A DNA stretch of 64,000 nt from Mucilaginibacter psychrotolerans (GCF_004519315.1 NZ_SOZE01000012.1:62001-126000), one strand, 5' to 3'; counted from the stretch's first letter, positions 16,529 through 25,306 are shown. The notes: generated by a model not told the origin, from the sequence alone. A program made the numbers and translations.

Positions 16529-16800
16529 ACAAAAACCACTCACCACCGCGTCGTTGCGAGTATCCATAAGGGGGTAACCCTGAAAAAAAAGGTTATGACG
16601 TGCAAAAATATATACTGATAATCAATAACTTAAAATCACGTCATTATAAGGAACGAAGACAACCGACCAAAGGGAGCTCATTAATACCTTGGCCAAAAAA
16701 ATTAAAAACATTAATAATCCCCGATAAGCAGGTTAGCGAATATGCAAAGTGGTTACCTTGCAAGTGGGCCACAAGCGAGGAAGCTTGCGGCAGCGGGGGC
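16529..16800 (+). repeat. Dispersed 268-bp repeat, copy B (tandem)
   Basis: Second unit of the tandem pair, 272 bp, in the same orientation as copy A. Differences are scattered substitutions and small indels, so the duplication is not recent. It carries the same ACAAAAACCACTCACCACCG start and CTTGCGGCAGCGGGGGC end. Confidence 0.8.
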
Positions 16801-16838
16801 ATCGGTGAACTGCATGACACGATTTGATATCTAAATAC

Positions 16839-16887
16839 AAACATAAGTATTATATATTTTGAAATTATAAATATAATACTTATGTTT
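16839..16887. promoter_or_regulatory. Perfect 17-bp inverted repeat upstream of the membrane protein/OmpA pair
   Basis: AAACATAAGTATTATAT (16839-16855) is the exact complement of 16871-16887, with a 15-nt AT-rich loop. It ends 31 bp before the ATG at 16919. It may be a protein-binding operator or a leader stem-loop; there is no T-run of terminator type. Confidence 0.55.
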
Positions 16888-16918
16888 ATACGCAATAAAT
16901 ACCTAACCTTATTTATCC

Positions 16919-17644
16919 ATGGCCGAAAAAAAACTTGTAGCTGAAGCTGCACCGCCTCAGGAGTCGCCCGTAGAAACTGAAACCAGCTTTTTTAAAAATG
17001 CAAAGGACATTTCGTTTGTTTTAGCAATTTACCTGTATTTCTCAGGGTGGGTTTACATTTATACTTACTTTAATTTTTTTGGCATCTCCATCCGACAGGC
17101 CGATATGGAATTTTATTATTTCCTTATTTATTCGGTAAATGTTTTAACGTATTTATTTATAGATCATTGGTTGGTAGCGATATTGCTGCTGGCAGGTAGT
17201 ATTTTACTAATAAAATTTTTGAAGCAAAGCTGGATTGTTTACATGTTGTGTATAATTTGGTTTGCTATAGTGTATGTGAGTGCCATTTTTTCGGCCGGTG
17301 TAGATGGGAAAAAAGATTTTGCTTACCGTGGGTCGGGACTTCTAAGAGTTAAATTTGTTTTAAAAGAGGATATAGAAGGTACCGGTGCAAAAGGTGCCGC
17401 AGATAGTGTTAAGAAAGCGCGTGTTGACAAAGGGATTTACGCTCCAAGCACAATCAATAGACTCACTAATGAATTTAAAGCATGCAATCAGCAAGGTAGT
17501 TTAAGGCTTTTACTAACCACCAAGGAGGAATATATAGTTATTCTGGCCGATAGATTGGTCACTGTTGATAACGCTCTTGAGAAGGATAAGCAAATTTATA
17601 CCATAAAAAAGGAAGACGTAAAACTGGCTCGCATTATTAAATAA
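16919..17644 (+). CDS. Membrane protein of unknown function
   Basis: A 241-residue protein. A charged N-terminus (about 1-30) leads to hydrophobic segments at about 33-55 (FVLAIYLYFSGWVYIYTYF), 65-85, 85-101 and 105-123, and then a soluble C-terminal domain (about 125-241) with no recognised motif. No signal peptide cleavage site is evident. It is followed 5 bp later by an OmpA-domain gene, so the two are almost certainly co-transcribed and may form an envelope-spanning pair. G+C content is lower than that of neighbouring enzyme genes, and the gene lies directly beside repeats, which may indicate acquisition. Confidence 0.65.
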   Translation: MAEKKLVAEAAPPQESPVETETSFFKNAKDISFVLAIYLYFSGWVYIYTYFNFFGISIRQADMEFYYFLIYSVNVLTYLFIDHWLVAILLLAGSILLIKFLKQSWIVYMLCIIWFAIVYVSAIFSAGVDGKKDFAYRGSGLLRVKFVLKEDIEGTGAKGAADSVKKARVDKGIYAPSTINRLTNEFKACNQQGSLRLLLTTKEEYIVILADRLVTVDNALEKDKQIYTIKKEDVKLARIIK

Positions 17645-17649
17645 GCTTT

Positions 17650-18270
17650 ATGAAAACATTTTTTACCGCTTTACTCTCATTATTTTGTTGCGCAGCAATA
17701 GGGCAAATTGTTCAAACGCCCGCCGGGCCGGTGGACCTAAAGGAAGACGTGCACTATGGCGGGTATCTTCAAAACAAGACGGTTAGCGCCGACAGGAGTA
17801 AAATCATCTGGTACCCTAACGTAAGTCTTTACCGGCTATGTGGCAGATATGATAAATTATTGAAAGTTAAGGCGGGTTATGAATATATAGATGAGGAACC
17901 CAATTGTTCGGAAGCTTTTCCATACAAATTTGCGCCGGCAGGTTCAGGTTATAGCGACATAATATTTGGGTTTGACAGTGCGGTATTGCCTACATCTTCT
18001 TACCCGGTATTGGATGCAACGGCTTCCGATCTGCGCTCGACCGGTGAAAGTTTGCAGATATCCGGCTATGCATCGTCTGAAGGAACGGCTGCTCACAACA
18101 TTTCCTTATCTCGAGACAGGGCCAACTCTGTAAAAACTTATCTAGTTAATTCCGGTGTTGATGCTAAGAAATTAAAAGTAAAAGCTTACGGTGAAACCCA
18201 GCCTGTAGCAGATAATTCAACGGAAGAGGGCCGTATACTGAATAGAAGGGTTTCCTTTCGAAAACAATAA
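17650..18270 (+). CDS. OmpA-family peptidoglycan-binding protein
   Basis: A 206-residue exported protein: signal peptide (1-18, ending AAIGQ), an N-terminal domain without clear family (about 20-105, four Cys in the mature protein), and a C-terminal OmpA-like domain (about 108-205). The latter shows IIFGFDSAVLPTSSYPVLD, LQISGYASSEGTAAHN, LSLSRDRANSVKTYL-type and VKAYGETQPV segments, with the Asp and Arg that hold diaminopimelate in the family. It anchors the outer membrane or a partner to peptidoglycan. The upstream membrane protein, 5 bp away, is the likely partner. Confidence 0.88.
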   Translation: MKTFFTALLSLFCCAAIGQIVQTPAGPVDLKEDVHYGGYLQNKTVSADRSKIIWYPNVSLYRLCGRYDKLLKVKAGYEYIDEEPNCSEAFPYKFAPAGSGYSDIIFGFDSAVLPTSSYPVLDATASDLRSTGESLQISGYASSEGTAAHNISLSRDRANSVKTYLVNSGVDAKKLKVKAYGETQPVADNSTEEGRILNRRVSFRKQ

Positions 18271-18453
18271 ATGATTCGCAAATGGTCGACTGGCGGGCAA
18301 TAACCCGGTAGTAAGCCTGTAATATTAAACAACAGACTACTCGTGAGGCCGACATGCTATTCCATAAGCCAGCCAACCGCTATAACACCCATGCCATATA
18401 GCTTATCCGCGCAGCGTTGAACGGCACGGAATTACCTCATTATTGACAACGAA

Positions 18454-20817
18454 TTACAACTCAAATATTACGCCAATGGTCGGCAGCACATTACCGCCTT
18501 TGTTATCCAATAACTTAGAGCGGAAACGCGATGGGTCGCCGGGGGCATCCTGCAGGTTACCGGCGGCATCGCGGTCGGGCACCAGGTAGGGTTGCAGCTG
18601 GTATTGGTTGTAGGTAAGGTTTTGGATATCGAGGTACACGTTCAGCGTAAACCTTTTGAAGGGGTATTTTTTATCTACGCGCACATCCAGCTGGTAAAAG
18701 TTGTTCAACTGGCGGCTGTTGAGCTGCTGCCAATCGGGTATGCCCTGCGGGAAGATAGCATAATTACTTTTTAGCGTAGATGAACTGATGTTGTAAGGCG
18801 TGTACGGACTGCCGCCGGTATAGCGCAGTTTTGCGCCTACCTCCCAGTTACGACTGAATACCTTGCCGCCTGTCATACTCAGGATGTAGCGGTTATTCCA
18901 GGAGGATTGCACATACCTCCCGTTCTTATCCTGGAACTCGCTGCGGAAAAGCGTAAGCGCGAAGATGCCGTAAAAACCTTTATTGAGCCTCTGCTGCGCA
19001 AAAAACTCTACCCCGTAGCTGCGGCCTTTGGTGTAGCCAACTACCTGCTGATTGCCCACCACGCCAAAATCGGCACCAAGGTTGGCCAGCGGGATGCTGT
19101 CGCCCAGTACGCGCTCAACCGGGTAATCTTTATAGTGCTTATAGAAGCCTTCGATGGTGAAACGGGTGTTTTTAAGCGTATTGTACTCCAGCCCCAAAAC
19201 TACCTGTTTGTTGGATATGTATTTCACATCGCGGTTGGCTAATGCACCGGTGCTGTCGCGATAGCCTAAAACGGTATAGGCGGGCAGCTGGTAATAAATT
19301 CCGGTGTTGAAGTTAATGCTGAGCTTCTCGCTGATGTTGTAAGAGGCCGAGAATCGCGGCGAAAGTGTTTTAGCCAGGTTATTCATTTTTGAAGAATAGG
19401 TATTGGCATCGGCACGGGCACCGAAAGAGAGATTCAGCTTATCTTTAAAATAAGCCTTGCTCAGTTGCCCGAACAGGCTGTATTTAAAAAAGTTGATTTC
19501 CGACGTGTAGATGTTGCTGTTGAATGGCAGCAAGTTGAAGGTATTGGTAGTGTATTGGGCAGTTTCGGCACCGGCACCAAAGCTGATGCGGTAGTCATTA
19601 GCCCGGCTCACATTCTCGAACCTGAATTTGTTCTCTATCTCCTTCGAATTATAATCGAGCGTTTTGGTGCCGGCCTCGTTATTATCCTGAAACTTTTTGG
19701 CGCGGTTATCCAGGTAATCCCTGCTTAAAACAAACAGACTGTAACCATTGGCGCGGAAGTTTTTGTAGGTGGCACCGATGGTATAATTATTTTGCGAATT
19801 CACCGGGATATTGGCCAGCGTATATTGGTTCAGCTCGGTGTTTTTAGCATCCAGGTTCAGCTTAAAGCGATCCAGCGCGCCGAGGCCTAAAATGGTCAGC
19901 TCGTTTTTGGTATTGAACTTGGTTTTTACTTTGAATTGAAAATCCTGGTATGAGGGCAAAAAAGGTAAACCGATGAGTTTAAACAAGCCCTGCAAATACG
20001 AGTAACGGTACGAGGAAATAAAGGTGGTTTTTTTGCTGAATGGCCCCGCAAGCGTTGCGGCAAAATCGCTGGAGCCGAGCGTAAGCGTGGCGTTGGTGCG
20101 ATCTGTCGGCCCATCCTTTTGCTTAAACTCAAACACCGAACTGAGGGAGTTACCGCGATTTGCCGGGAACGCGCCCGAATAAAAATCAACCTCGTTGATA
20201 AAATCTACATTGATAAGCCCAACCGGACCACCAGAAGAACCCTGCGTAGCGAAGTGGTTGATATTGGGGATCTCTATTCCGTCGATATAAAAGCGGTTCT
20301 CGTTGGGCGCGCCGCCACGGATGATGATATCGTTACGGAAACTCACCGGCGATGACACGCCCGGCAACGACTGGATAACTTTACTAATATCGCGGTTACC
20401 GCCCGGGTTGCGCTTAATTTCGGTAGAACCAATGGTCCGGAGCGATACCGGGCTTTCCAGCGTTTTAAAAAAGCGCGGCGCAGCTACCTTCACCTCGTTA
20501 AGCGTTTGGGAATCGTCTTCCAGTCCAACATCGGCAACCGCTATTTTGGCATTGGTAACCTGTATATCAAAAAGAGTTTTAGGACGATAACCTACCAATG
20601 ATATTTGCAGGGTATAATAACCGGGGCGCAGCCCGGCAAGGGTGTAATTCCCCAAAGAATCGGTTGTGGTTCCGGTAGCCGTGCCTACAATGGCAACGCT
20701 TACCCCGGTAAGGGGCTCATTGCTCAACACGGAGGTTATGTTACCGCGTATAGTACCCGTTTGGCCAAAAACAAAAGCAGGAGCCAATAAAAAAAGCAGG
20801 AATAAAAGTTTTTTCAT
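18454..20817 (-). CDS. TonB-dependent outer-membrane receptor with CarboxypepD_reg-like domain
   Basis: A 787-residue receptor. The ATG at 20817 is selected since it starts a standard signal peptide (MKKLLFLLFLLAPAFVFGQ); the longer frame to 20925 adds 36 unlikely residues. After the signal come an Ig-like CarboxypepD_reg domain (about 22-105, GTIRGNITSVLSNEPLTGVS), a plug domain (about 115-235, DIIIRGGAPNENRFYIDGIE) and a 22-strand barrel ending in an aromatic residue region (VLPTIGVIFEL). There is no adjacent SusD lipoprotein, so it is not a SusCD glycan importer; the ligand is unknown. The gap to the upstream ACP gene is 138 bp on the same strand. Confidence 0.92.
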   Translation of the reverse strand: MKKLLFLLFLLAPAFVFGQTGTIRGNITSVLSNEPLTGVSVAIVGTATGTTTDSLGNYTLAGLRPGYYTLQISLVGYRPKTLFDIQVTNAKIAVADVGLEDDSQTLNEVKVAAPRFFKTLESPVSLRTIGSTEIKRNPGGNRDISKVIQSLPGVSSPVSFRNDIIIRGGAPNENRFYIDGIEIPNINHFATQGSSGGPVGLINVDFINEVDFYSGAFPANRGNSLSSVFEFKQKDGPTDRTNATLTLGSSDFAATLAGPFSKKTTFISSYRYSYLQGLFKLIGLPFLPSYQDFQFKVKTKFNTKNELTILGLGALDRFKLNLDAKNTELNQYTLANIPVNSQNNYTIGATYKNFRANGYSLFVLSRDYLDNRAKKFQDNNEAGTKTLDYNSKEIENKFRFENVSRANDYRISFGAGAETAQYTTNTFNLLPFNSNIYTSEINFFKYSLFGQLSKAYFKDKLNLSFGARADANTYSSKMNNLAKTLSPRFSASYNISEKLSINFNTGIYYQLPAYTVLGYRDSTGALANRDVKYISNKQVVLGLEYNTLKNTRFTIEGFYKHYKDYPVERVLGDSIPLANLGADFGVVGNQQVVGYTKGRSYGVEFFAQQRLNKGFYGIFALTLFRSEFQDKNGRYVQSSWNNRYILSMTGGKVFSRNWEVGAKLRYTGGSPYTPYNISSSTLKSNYAIFPQGIPDWQQLNSRQLNNFYQLDVRVDKKYPFKRFTLNVYLDIQNLTYNQYQLQPYLVPDRDAAGNLQDAPGDPSRFRSKLLDNKGGNVLPTIGVIFEL

Positions 20818-20955
20818 AGTTGCCGTAAAGATGACCGTTTTACCCGCGTCGCCCCATTCCTCAGCCCTACGCATCGTTCCTCGCAAGAACAAATATGGTT
20901 TACGTCTACAGGAGGAGCTAATCAACGCAATCCTAAAATCATTAAAATCGGCGGT

Positions 20956-21195
20956 TCAGACTTTCCCGGCCACGCTATCCACCAGTTCGCCTACGTTTTG
21001 CCAGCTGTGTATCTCTTTGGCGGTGAAGCGTATGTTAAAATGCTTTTCTATGGCTACAACCAGTTGTATATGGTTCAGCGAATCCCAATCGTCAACTTCC
21101 TTAGCCGTAGTGGCATCGGTTAGCGTAATGTCGTCGTTATCCAGCACGTCTTTAAATATATCGGTTACCTGGGCTATTATCTGTAGTCTTTCCAC
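20956..21195 (-). CDS. Acyl carrier protein of the MBOAT/FkbH cassette
   Basis: A roughly 79-residue four-helix carrier protein with the phosphopantetheine site DWDSLNHIQLV (modified Ser at about residue 39 from the GTG start). The frame has no ATG near its start: TTG at 21213 would overlap the preceding gene by 14 nt, while GTG at 21195 lies 4 nt after the FkbH stop and gives a normal ACP length, so GTG is preferred. It is the last gene of the MBOAT-SGNH-FkbH-ACP operon and presumably receives an acyl group from FkbH and presents it to the membrane acyltransferase, as DltC does in D-alanylation. Confidence 0.88.
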   Translation of the reverse strand: MERLQIIAQVTDIFKDVLDNDDITLTDATTAKEVDDWDSLNHIQLVVAIEKHFNIRFTAKEIHSWQNVGELVDSVAGKV

Positions 21196-21199
21196 GGGG

Positions 21200-22921
21200 T
21201 TATTTTTTATCAATAAATGCTTTTTGAGGTTGGTATTGGGCGAGGTTCAGCAGCCAGTAAGCGCCATCCGGCTCGAAACCCAGTTTGCCGTAATGCTGTT
21301 CCACCATTGCGTTTTTTGCGGTGGCAATATACTCGCCTTTGAGGTATTTATAGCCTTTTTCCTGCGCAAAATTAGCGATAGTGTTCAGCGTAAAGTTCTC
21401 CATGCCACGCTTCAGCACGCGGCAGCTCATCAGCCAGGTATCAATGAACAGCACATCGGGGCTCTCCTGCTGCAAAATCAGCACACAAATAAGGCCATTA
21501 TTACCGAATTTATCTTCCAGCGTAAAAGAAAAGGTGTGATAATCTGCCGATGCGGCCAGGGCCTCCAAATCAGCCTCGGTATAGCGCACAGTACGCAGGT
21601 TGAACTGGTTGCTGCGTTGCGATAGCTGTGCCACCCGTGGGGTATTGAACCTGGTGAATGGCTCTACTACGCTTACCATGGCCAGGTTCTGCAGGAAATC
21701 GTCCTCGTTGGTGAATTTTTCGAAGAGGGTTGCGCGCTGCGCCTCTACCTGGTATTGCCTGGTGCGTTCGGCATCGTCGTTGGTGAAAGAAACGGTTTCG
21801 AACAGATTGAGCGGGTACAAGTATTCGAGGTATTCCGCAGGATCTTCGGGTAATTCGGGAACAGTTAATTGCGGTATCCCCTCCCGCACCATATTACGCT
21901 CGAAGGGGTTATCATCCAGGAAAACCATCGAATCGAAACCGATATTGAGGATGCCCTGTATCTTGCGGATGTTATCAACCTTGTTTTCCCAATTGGCCAC
22001 AAAAACGGCAATATCATCCAGTTTCAGCACCATATCCGGATGCTTTTCGAAAGGCTCCCTGGCGATGCTTTCGGTGTTCTTGCTACACACGGCTACAATA
22101 ATGCCTCGCTGCTTTAGTTTTTTTACCCAGTACTGAAACTCGGAGAAGGCTTTGCCAATGCCCAAAGCGCCTATTTGGATATTCTCAATACCATCATCGC
22201 CTATGATGCCGCCCCAGGTGGTGTTATCCAGATCGAGGATGAGGCATTTGTTAAACTTGCCCTGCAAGGCGCTAATGATGCCCTGCGTTTTGTAGGCGAT
22301 GGCGGGCAGCACCTCGATGCTCAGCACCATCTCAGAATTGATATATACCGACGGCTGAAAAAACGTTGCTTTGCCCACCTGGTTTTGTACTGAAGATAAA
22401 TCGCAGACATGCAAGTTGGGCACCTCGGTGGCATACTCCATCAGCAGAAAATTGAGCTTTCGCAGCTGGAACAGGAACGACGCAGCCACCTTGTTAGCAT
22501 AGTTGCCAAAAACGCTGTCGTCTATCTCGGCGTAGTTGTAGTATATTACTTTTACCTTGGGGTTCACTGAGGCAAGCGTATCGTAGATGGATTTGATACC
22601 GTTGAGTTCATCAGCAGCAAAAGAGGTAGGATTGCCTTTATATTTGTTGTATTTGCCCAGCAGTTTGTGGGAGGACCGGAAGATGATGATCACCTCGGCA
22701 TCATACGCGTGCAGTTCTGATGCCGGGTCGAATACCTGGCGTTCTACCTGGTTAAAGTCGGCTTCCCAAAGCTGTAAATTGTAGCCATGTTCGTAACCTA
22801 CACCCCGTATGGCTACCGATAGGAACTGCGTTGCGATATCGCCCAGCAGGGCCACTTTAATAGGTTTTAGGGCCGAGGCATCTTTCTTGAGATTGCGTTT
22901 CAGGTTAGCAAAATCCTTCAT
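21200..22921 (-). CDS. FkbH-like HAD-IIIC phosphatase/acyl-loading protein
   Basis: A 573-residue three-part protein. The N-terminal domain (about 20-215) resembles the SGNH-like domain of FkbH proteins (VALLGDIATQFL). The HAD domain follows with the nucleophile motif LILDLDNTTWGGIIGDDG, Asp230 and Asp232, and MVFLDDNPFERNMVREG further on. The C-terminal GNAT-like domain (about 430-560) contains LMSCRVLKRGMENF with Cys500, a cysteine position conserved in FkbH proteins. Characterised FkbH enzymes dephosphorylate 1,3-bisphosphoglycerate and load glyceryl onto an ACP. Here an ACP gene follows within 4 nt, and an SGNH and an MBOAT gene precede. The loaded group could be glyceryl or another hydroxyacyl; this is not determined. 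Confidence 0.88.
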   Translation of the reverse strand: MKDFANLKRNLKKDASALKPIKVALLGDIATQFLSVAIRGVGYEHGYNLQLWEADFNQVERQVFDPASELHAYDAEVIIIFRSSHKLLGKYNKYKGNPTSFAADELNGIKSIYDTLASVNPKVKVIYYNYAEIDDSVFGNYANKVAASFLFQLRKLNFLLMEYATEVPNLHVCDLSSVQNQVGKATFFQPSVYINSEMVLSIEVLPAIAYKTQGIISALQGKFNKCLILDLDNTTWGGIIGDDGIENIQIGALGIGKAFSEFQYWVKKLKQRGIIVAVCSKNTESIAREPFEKHPDMVLKLDDIAVFVANWENKVDNIRKIQGILNIGFDSMVFLDDNPFERNMVREGIPQLTVPELPEDPAEYLEYLYPLNLFETVSFTNDDAERTRQYQVEAQRATLFEKFTNEDDFLQNLAMVSVVEPFTRFNTPRVAQLSQRSNQFNLRTVRYTEADLEALAASADYHTFSFTLEDKFGNNGLICVLILQQESPDVLFIDTWLMSCRVLKRGMENFTLNTIANFAQEKGYKYLKGEYIATAKNAMVEQHYGKLGFEPDGAYWLLNLAQYQPQKAFIDKK

Positions 22922-22937
22922 GCTGCAATAATAAGCT

Positions 22938-23873
22938 TTATTTATGAGTAGATAGTTGCCTTAACTTACCGCCGATGATACTGCTATACACCACCGAGCC
23001 CTGCCTGTTGAGGTGCAAGTCATCGTAAAAATATTGGGGCTTGCTGGCGAAGGTGGTATCGCGCAGGTAGTTGAGCACCGGCACGTTATTGTTTTTGCAA
23101 ACCTGCATTGCGTATTGCACATTGCGGTTGGCAGCTGCATGAATATCCTGATAGATAGGCGAAAAGGCAACTACCAATGGTACTTTCCTTAATTTACACA
23201 ATTCCACGAATTTTTTGTAGTAAAGGGCTGCGGTGGTATCTACGGCATCCCTCACCGTGTAGGGACGCAGGCCGCCTTTAAATTGTCCGTATTTGGCGAT
23301 GTATCCGTCCTGCGAATCGTCCTTCTTGTAACGGGCGATGGGCAACAGTTCTACCAGCTCATTTAAGATAAGCGAATTGTAAGGGTACATTTTTGATAGC
23401 AGCTTATATCGCTCAAACGGACCACGCAACAGGCAAACCTGGCGCAGCTCGGGGTGGCTATCATAATAAGGCAACAATACGTTAATGCGGTCGCGGTCTT
23501 CGCCATTTTTAAACATATGGAATTCGTTGGCGCGGGTGTCAAGCACAATCAGTTTTGGGGTGTAGCGTTTTAGGGCAGCCTCCAGCAGGGCGTAGTGGTA
23601 GTAGATATAGCTCAAATCCCTGCCGGCGTTATAAACAGATAAATGCAGGCTATCGCCGATGATTTTGGTATCGTAATGGTAAGCCGCTTTTGATGAACCG
23701 AATATGAGCACATCTGCCTTTGTTTTGTTGATTACGTGGTTGGTGCGGTAATCGGCACCGTTCTTTTTGGTGAAGTAGAAATGTTTAAGCACAGCACCTA
23801 CGCCCCAATCTAACAGGAACATGGCTATTACCAGTATGCCAAAACGCTTAATGATGAGTTTGTAATCGGCCAT
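22938..23873 (-). CDS. Membrane-anchored SGNH-like protein (DltD/AlgX-like position)
   Basis: A 311-residue protein with one N-terminal hydrophobic helix (about 12-29) as signal anchor. SGNH elements are visible: block I as VLIFGSSKAAYHYD (candidate Ser60 or Ser61), a Gly/Asn region at VYNAGRDLS, and block V as YDDLHLNRQGS (Asp284/Asp285 and His287). It therefore probably has a Ser-Asp-His triad facing the periplasm. Start is 2 nt after the MBOAT stop and the FkbH gene begins 16 nt after it. By analogy with DltD or AlgX/AlgJ it would take the acyl group from the MBOAT protein and pass it to a surface polymer, or remove it; which one cannot be told. Confidence 0.75.
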   Translation of the reverse strand: MADYKLIIKRFGILVIAMFLLDWGVGAVLKHFYFTKKNGADYRTNHVINKTKADVLIFGSSKAAYHYDTKIIGDSLHLSVYNAGRDLSYIYYHYALLEAALKRYTPKLIVLDTRANEFHMFKNGEDRDRINVLLPYYDSHPELRQVCLLRGPFERYKLLSKMYPYNSLILNELVELLPIARYKKDDSQDGYIAKYGQFKGGLRPYTVRDAVDTTAALYYKKFVELCKLRKVPLVVAFSPIYQDIHAAANRNVQYAMQVCKNNNVPVLNYLRDTTFASKPQYFYDDLHLNRQGSVVYSSIIGGKLRQLSTHK

Positions 23874-23875
23874 GT

Positions 23876-25306
23876 TTAGAATTTGAAATAGATAAACTGC
23901 CCACCATCAAATACGCCGATAAGCACAATGGTAACCAATATGAAACAATAAGTGGCCATGCGCACCGCTGCCGATTTGTGGTATAAAAAGTAGCTTTTGC
24001 CATGGTTAAGATGTACGCTTAGATCATGTACCAGCAATATCGCAATAGCCATCAGCGAGTAGATAATCACCCCGAGGTTATTATCGAATACAAAAAATTT
24101 CCCCTGGAAAGCAAACAGCCTTTTGAGTACCATAATAGCATCGCCCCAGCTTTGCGCCCTGAAGAACACCCAGGTAAGGCATACGTAGGTAAATACCAGC
24201 AGCATACTTACGTTGTTATAAATAATTGGTGGGATGGCTTTAGATAGCTTCTTGCGGAATTTCTTGGTGAGGAACTCGTAGCTTACCGCCACGCCATGCA
24301 GTAGGCCGTACATAATGTACGTCCACCCGGCACCGTGCCACAAGCCGCTAAGGCCGAAGGTAACCATGAGTGCCAGGATAACGGCTGCCTTGCCCCAATC
24401 GCGGTTGGCAATCATGAGCGGTGTGAACAGATAGTCGCTAAACCAGGTATTGAGCGATATATGCCAGCGGCGCCAGTATTCGGTAACGCTGGTGGAGAAG
24501 AAAGGCGTGTTGAAGTTGGTCATGAGCTTAAAGCCCATGATGCGCGCCGTACCCAGGGCGATGTTGGAGTAGCCGGCAAAATCGGCATATATCTGGAACG
24601 CGAAGAACAGGATAGCCACCAGCAGCATCGAAGAGCTGTAGGCCCCCGGGTTTTGGTACACCGCCGATACGAAGATGGAAAGCCTATCGGCCACTACCAG
24701 TTTCTGGAAAAATCCCCATAAAATCATCTTGAAGCCGATGGAAAAATTCTCGTAGGTGAGCGGGTGCTTCTCATAAAACTGGTGCAGCAGGTTCTGCGGG
24801 CGCTCTATAGGGCCGGCCACCAGCTGCGGGTAAAACATTACGTAAAGTGAGTAAATGCCGAAATGCCGCTCGGCAGCCTGGTTGCCGCGGTACACTTCGA
24901 TAGTATAACTCATGGCCTGGAAGGTATGGAAGCTGAGGCCCACCGGCAAAATAAACTTTAAATAAGGCACCGCATTGCTCAAGCCGAACTGGCTCATGAG
25001 CAGGGTGAGGTTCTCATTAAGAAAGTTGAAGTATTTGAAGAACGCCAGCACGCCAATATTGGCCACCAGCGATATAATGAGGTAGAATTTTCGTTCGCGC
25101 CCCTCCGATTTCTCTATCCATATCCCCGCAAAATAATCTACGATGATGGTAAAGATGAGGATGAGGATATAGATAGGGATAAACGTCATGTAGAAATAGC
25201 AGCTGGCTATCAGTAACATTATCCACCGGAATTTATGGGGAAGGATGAAGTAAAGCGGCGTTACGATGAGGAAGAATACAACAAAATGTAACGAATTGAA
25301 CAGCAT
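23876..25306 (-). CDS. MBOAT-family membrane O-acyltransferase (AlgI/DltB-like)
   Basis: A 476-residue polytopic protein with about ten to eleven hydrophobic segments. The MBOAT signature is intact: FYPQLVAGPIERP (about 158-170), EYWRRWHISLNTWF (about 276-289), GLSGLWHGAGWTYIMYGLLHG (His324 and His337, the latter in the active funnel). It should move an acyl group from a cytoplasmic carrier across the membrane onto a cell-surface acceptor. It is the first gene of a tightly packed operon with SGNH, FkbH and ACP genes, so the donor is probably the ACP at 20956. A TATCTTCG sequence in the leader resembles a -7 box but no -33 element was seen. Confidence 0.93.
   Translation of the reverse strand: MLFNSLHFVVFFLIVTPLYFILPHKFRWIMLLIASCYFYMTFIPIYILILIFTIIVDYFAGIWIEKSEGRERKFYLIISLVANIGVLAFFKYFNFLNENLTLLMSQFGLSNAVPYLKFILPVGLSFHTFQAMSYTIEVYRGNQAAERHFGIYSLYVMFYPQLVAGPIERPQNLLHQFYEKHPLTYENFSIGFKMILWGFFQKLVVADRLSIFVSAVYQNPGAYSSSMLLVAILFFAFQIYADFAGYSNIALGTARIMGFKLMTNFNTPFFSTSVTEYWRRWHISLNTWFSDYLFTPLMIANRDWGKAAVILALMVTFGLSGLWHGAGWTYIMYGLLHGVAVSYEFLTKKFRKKLSKAIPPIIYNNVSMLLVFTYVCLTWVFFRAQSWGDAIMVLKRLFAFQGKFFVFDNNLGVIIYSLMAIAILLVHDLSVHLNHGKSYFLYHKSAAVRMATYCFILVTIVLIGVFDGGQFIYFKF

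Larger units (their letters stand above)
16096..16918. other. 823-bp intergenic region made mainly of repeats
   Basis: It holds, in order, a hairpin element sharing 21 bp with 42516-42536, a tandem pair of about 268-bp direct repeats (16261-16526, 16529-16800), and a long perfect inverted repeat just before the next gene (16839-16887). A short frame at 16600-16827 runs through the second repeat and is not a credible gene. Nothing resembling a transposase is present. Confidence 0.75.

Noticed and set aside
16261..16800. Tandem repeats considered as a CRISPR array
   Set aside because: Only two long diverged units with no short identical repeats or spacers and no cas gene.
18271..18453. Spacer between convergent OmpA and TonB receptor genes considered as a gene relic
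   Set aside because: Short stretches translate into plausible words, but no frame exceeds about 25 codons and no family could be named; no clear terminator was seen either.
18454..20817. TonB receptor considered as the SusC of a polysaccharide utilisation locus
   Set aside because: No SusD-like lipoprotein gene adjoins it and its repeat-rich plug/barrel sequence lacks the usual SusC length of about 1000 residues.
20666..21625. Plus-strand frame of 319 codons opposite the TonB receptor start, ACP and FkbH end
   Set aside because: It spans several convincing minus-strand genes and their gaps, and its sequence has no recognisable fold or export signal.
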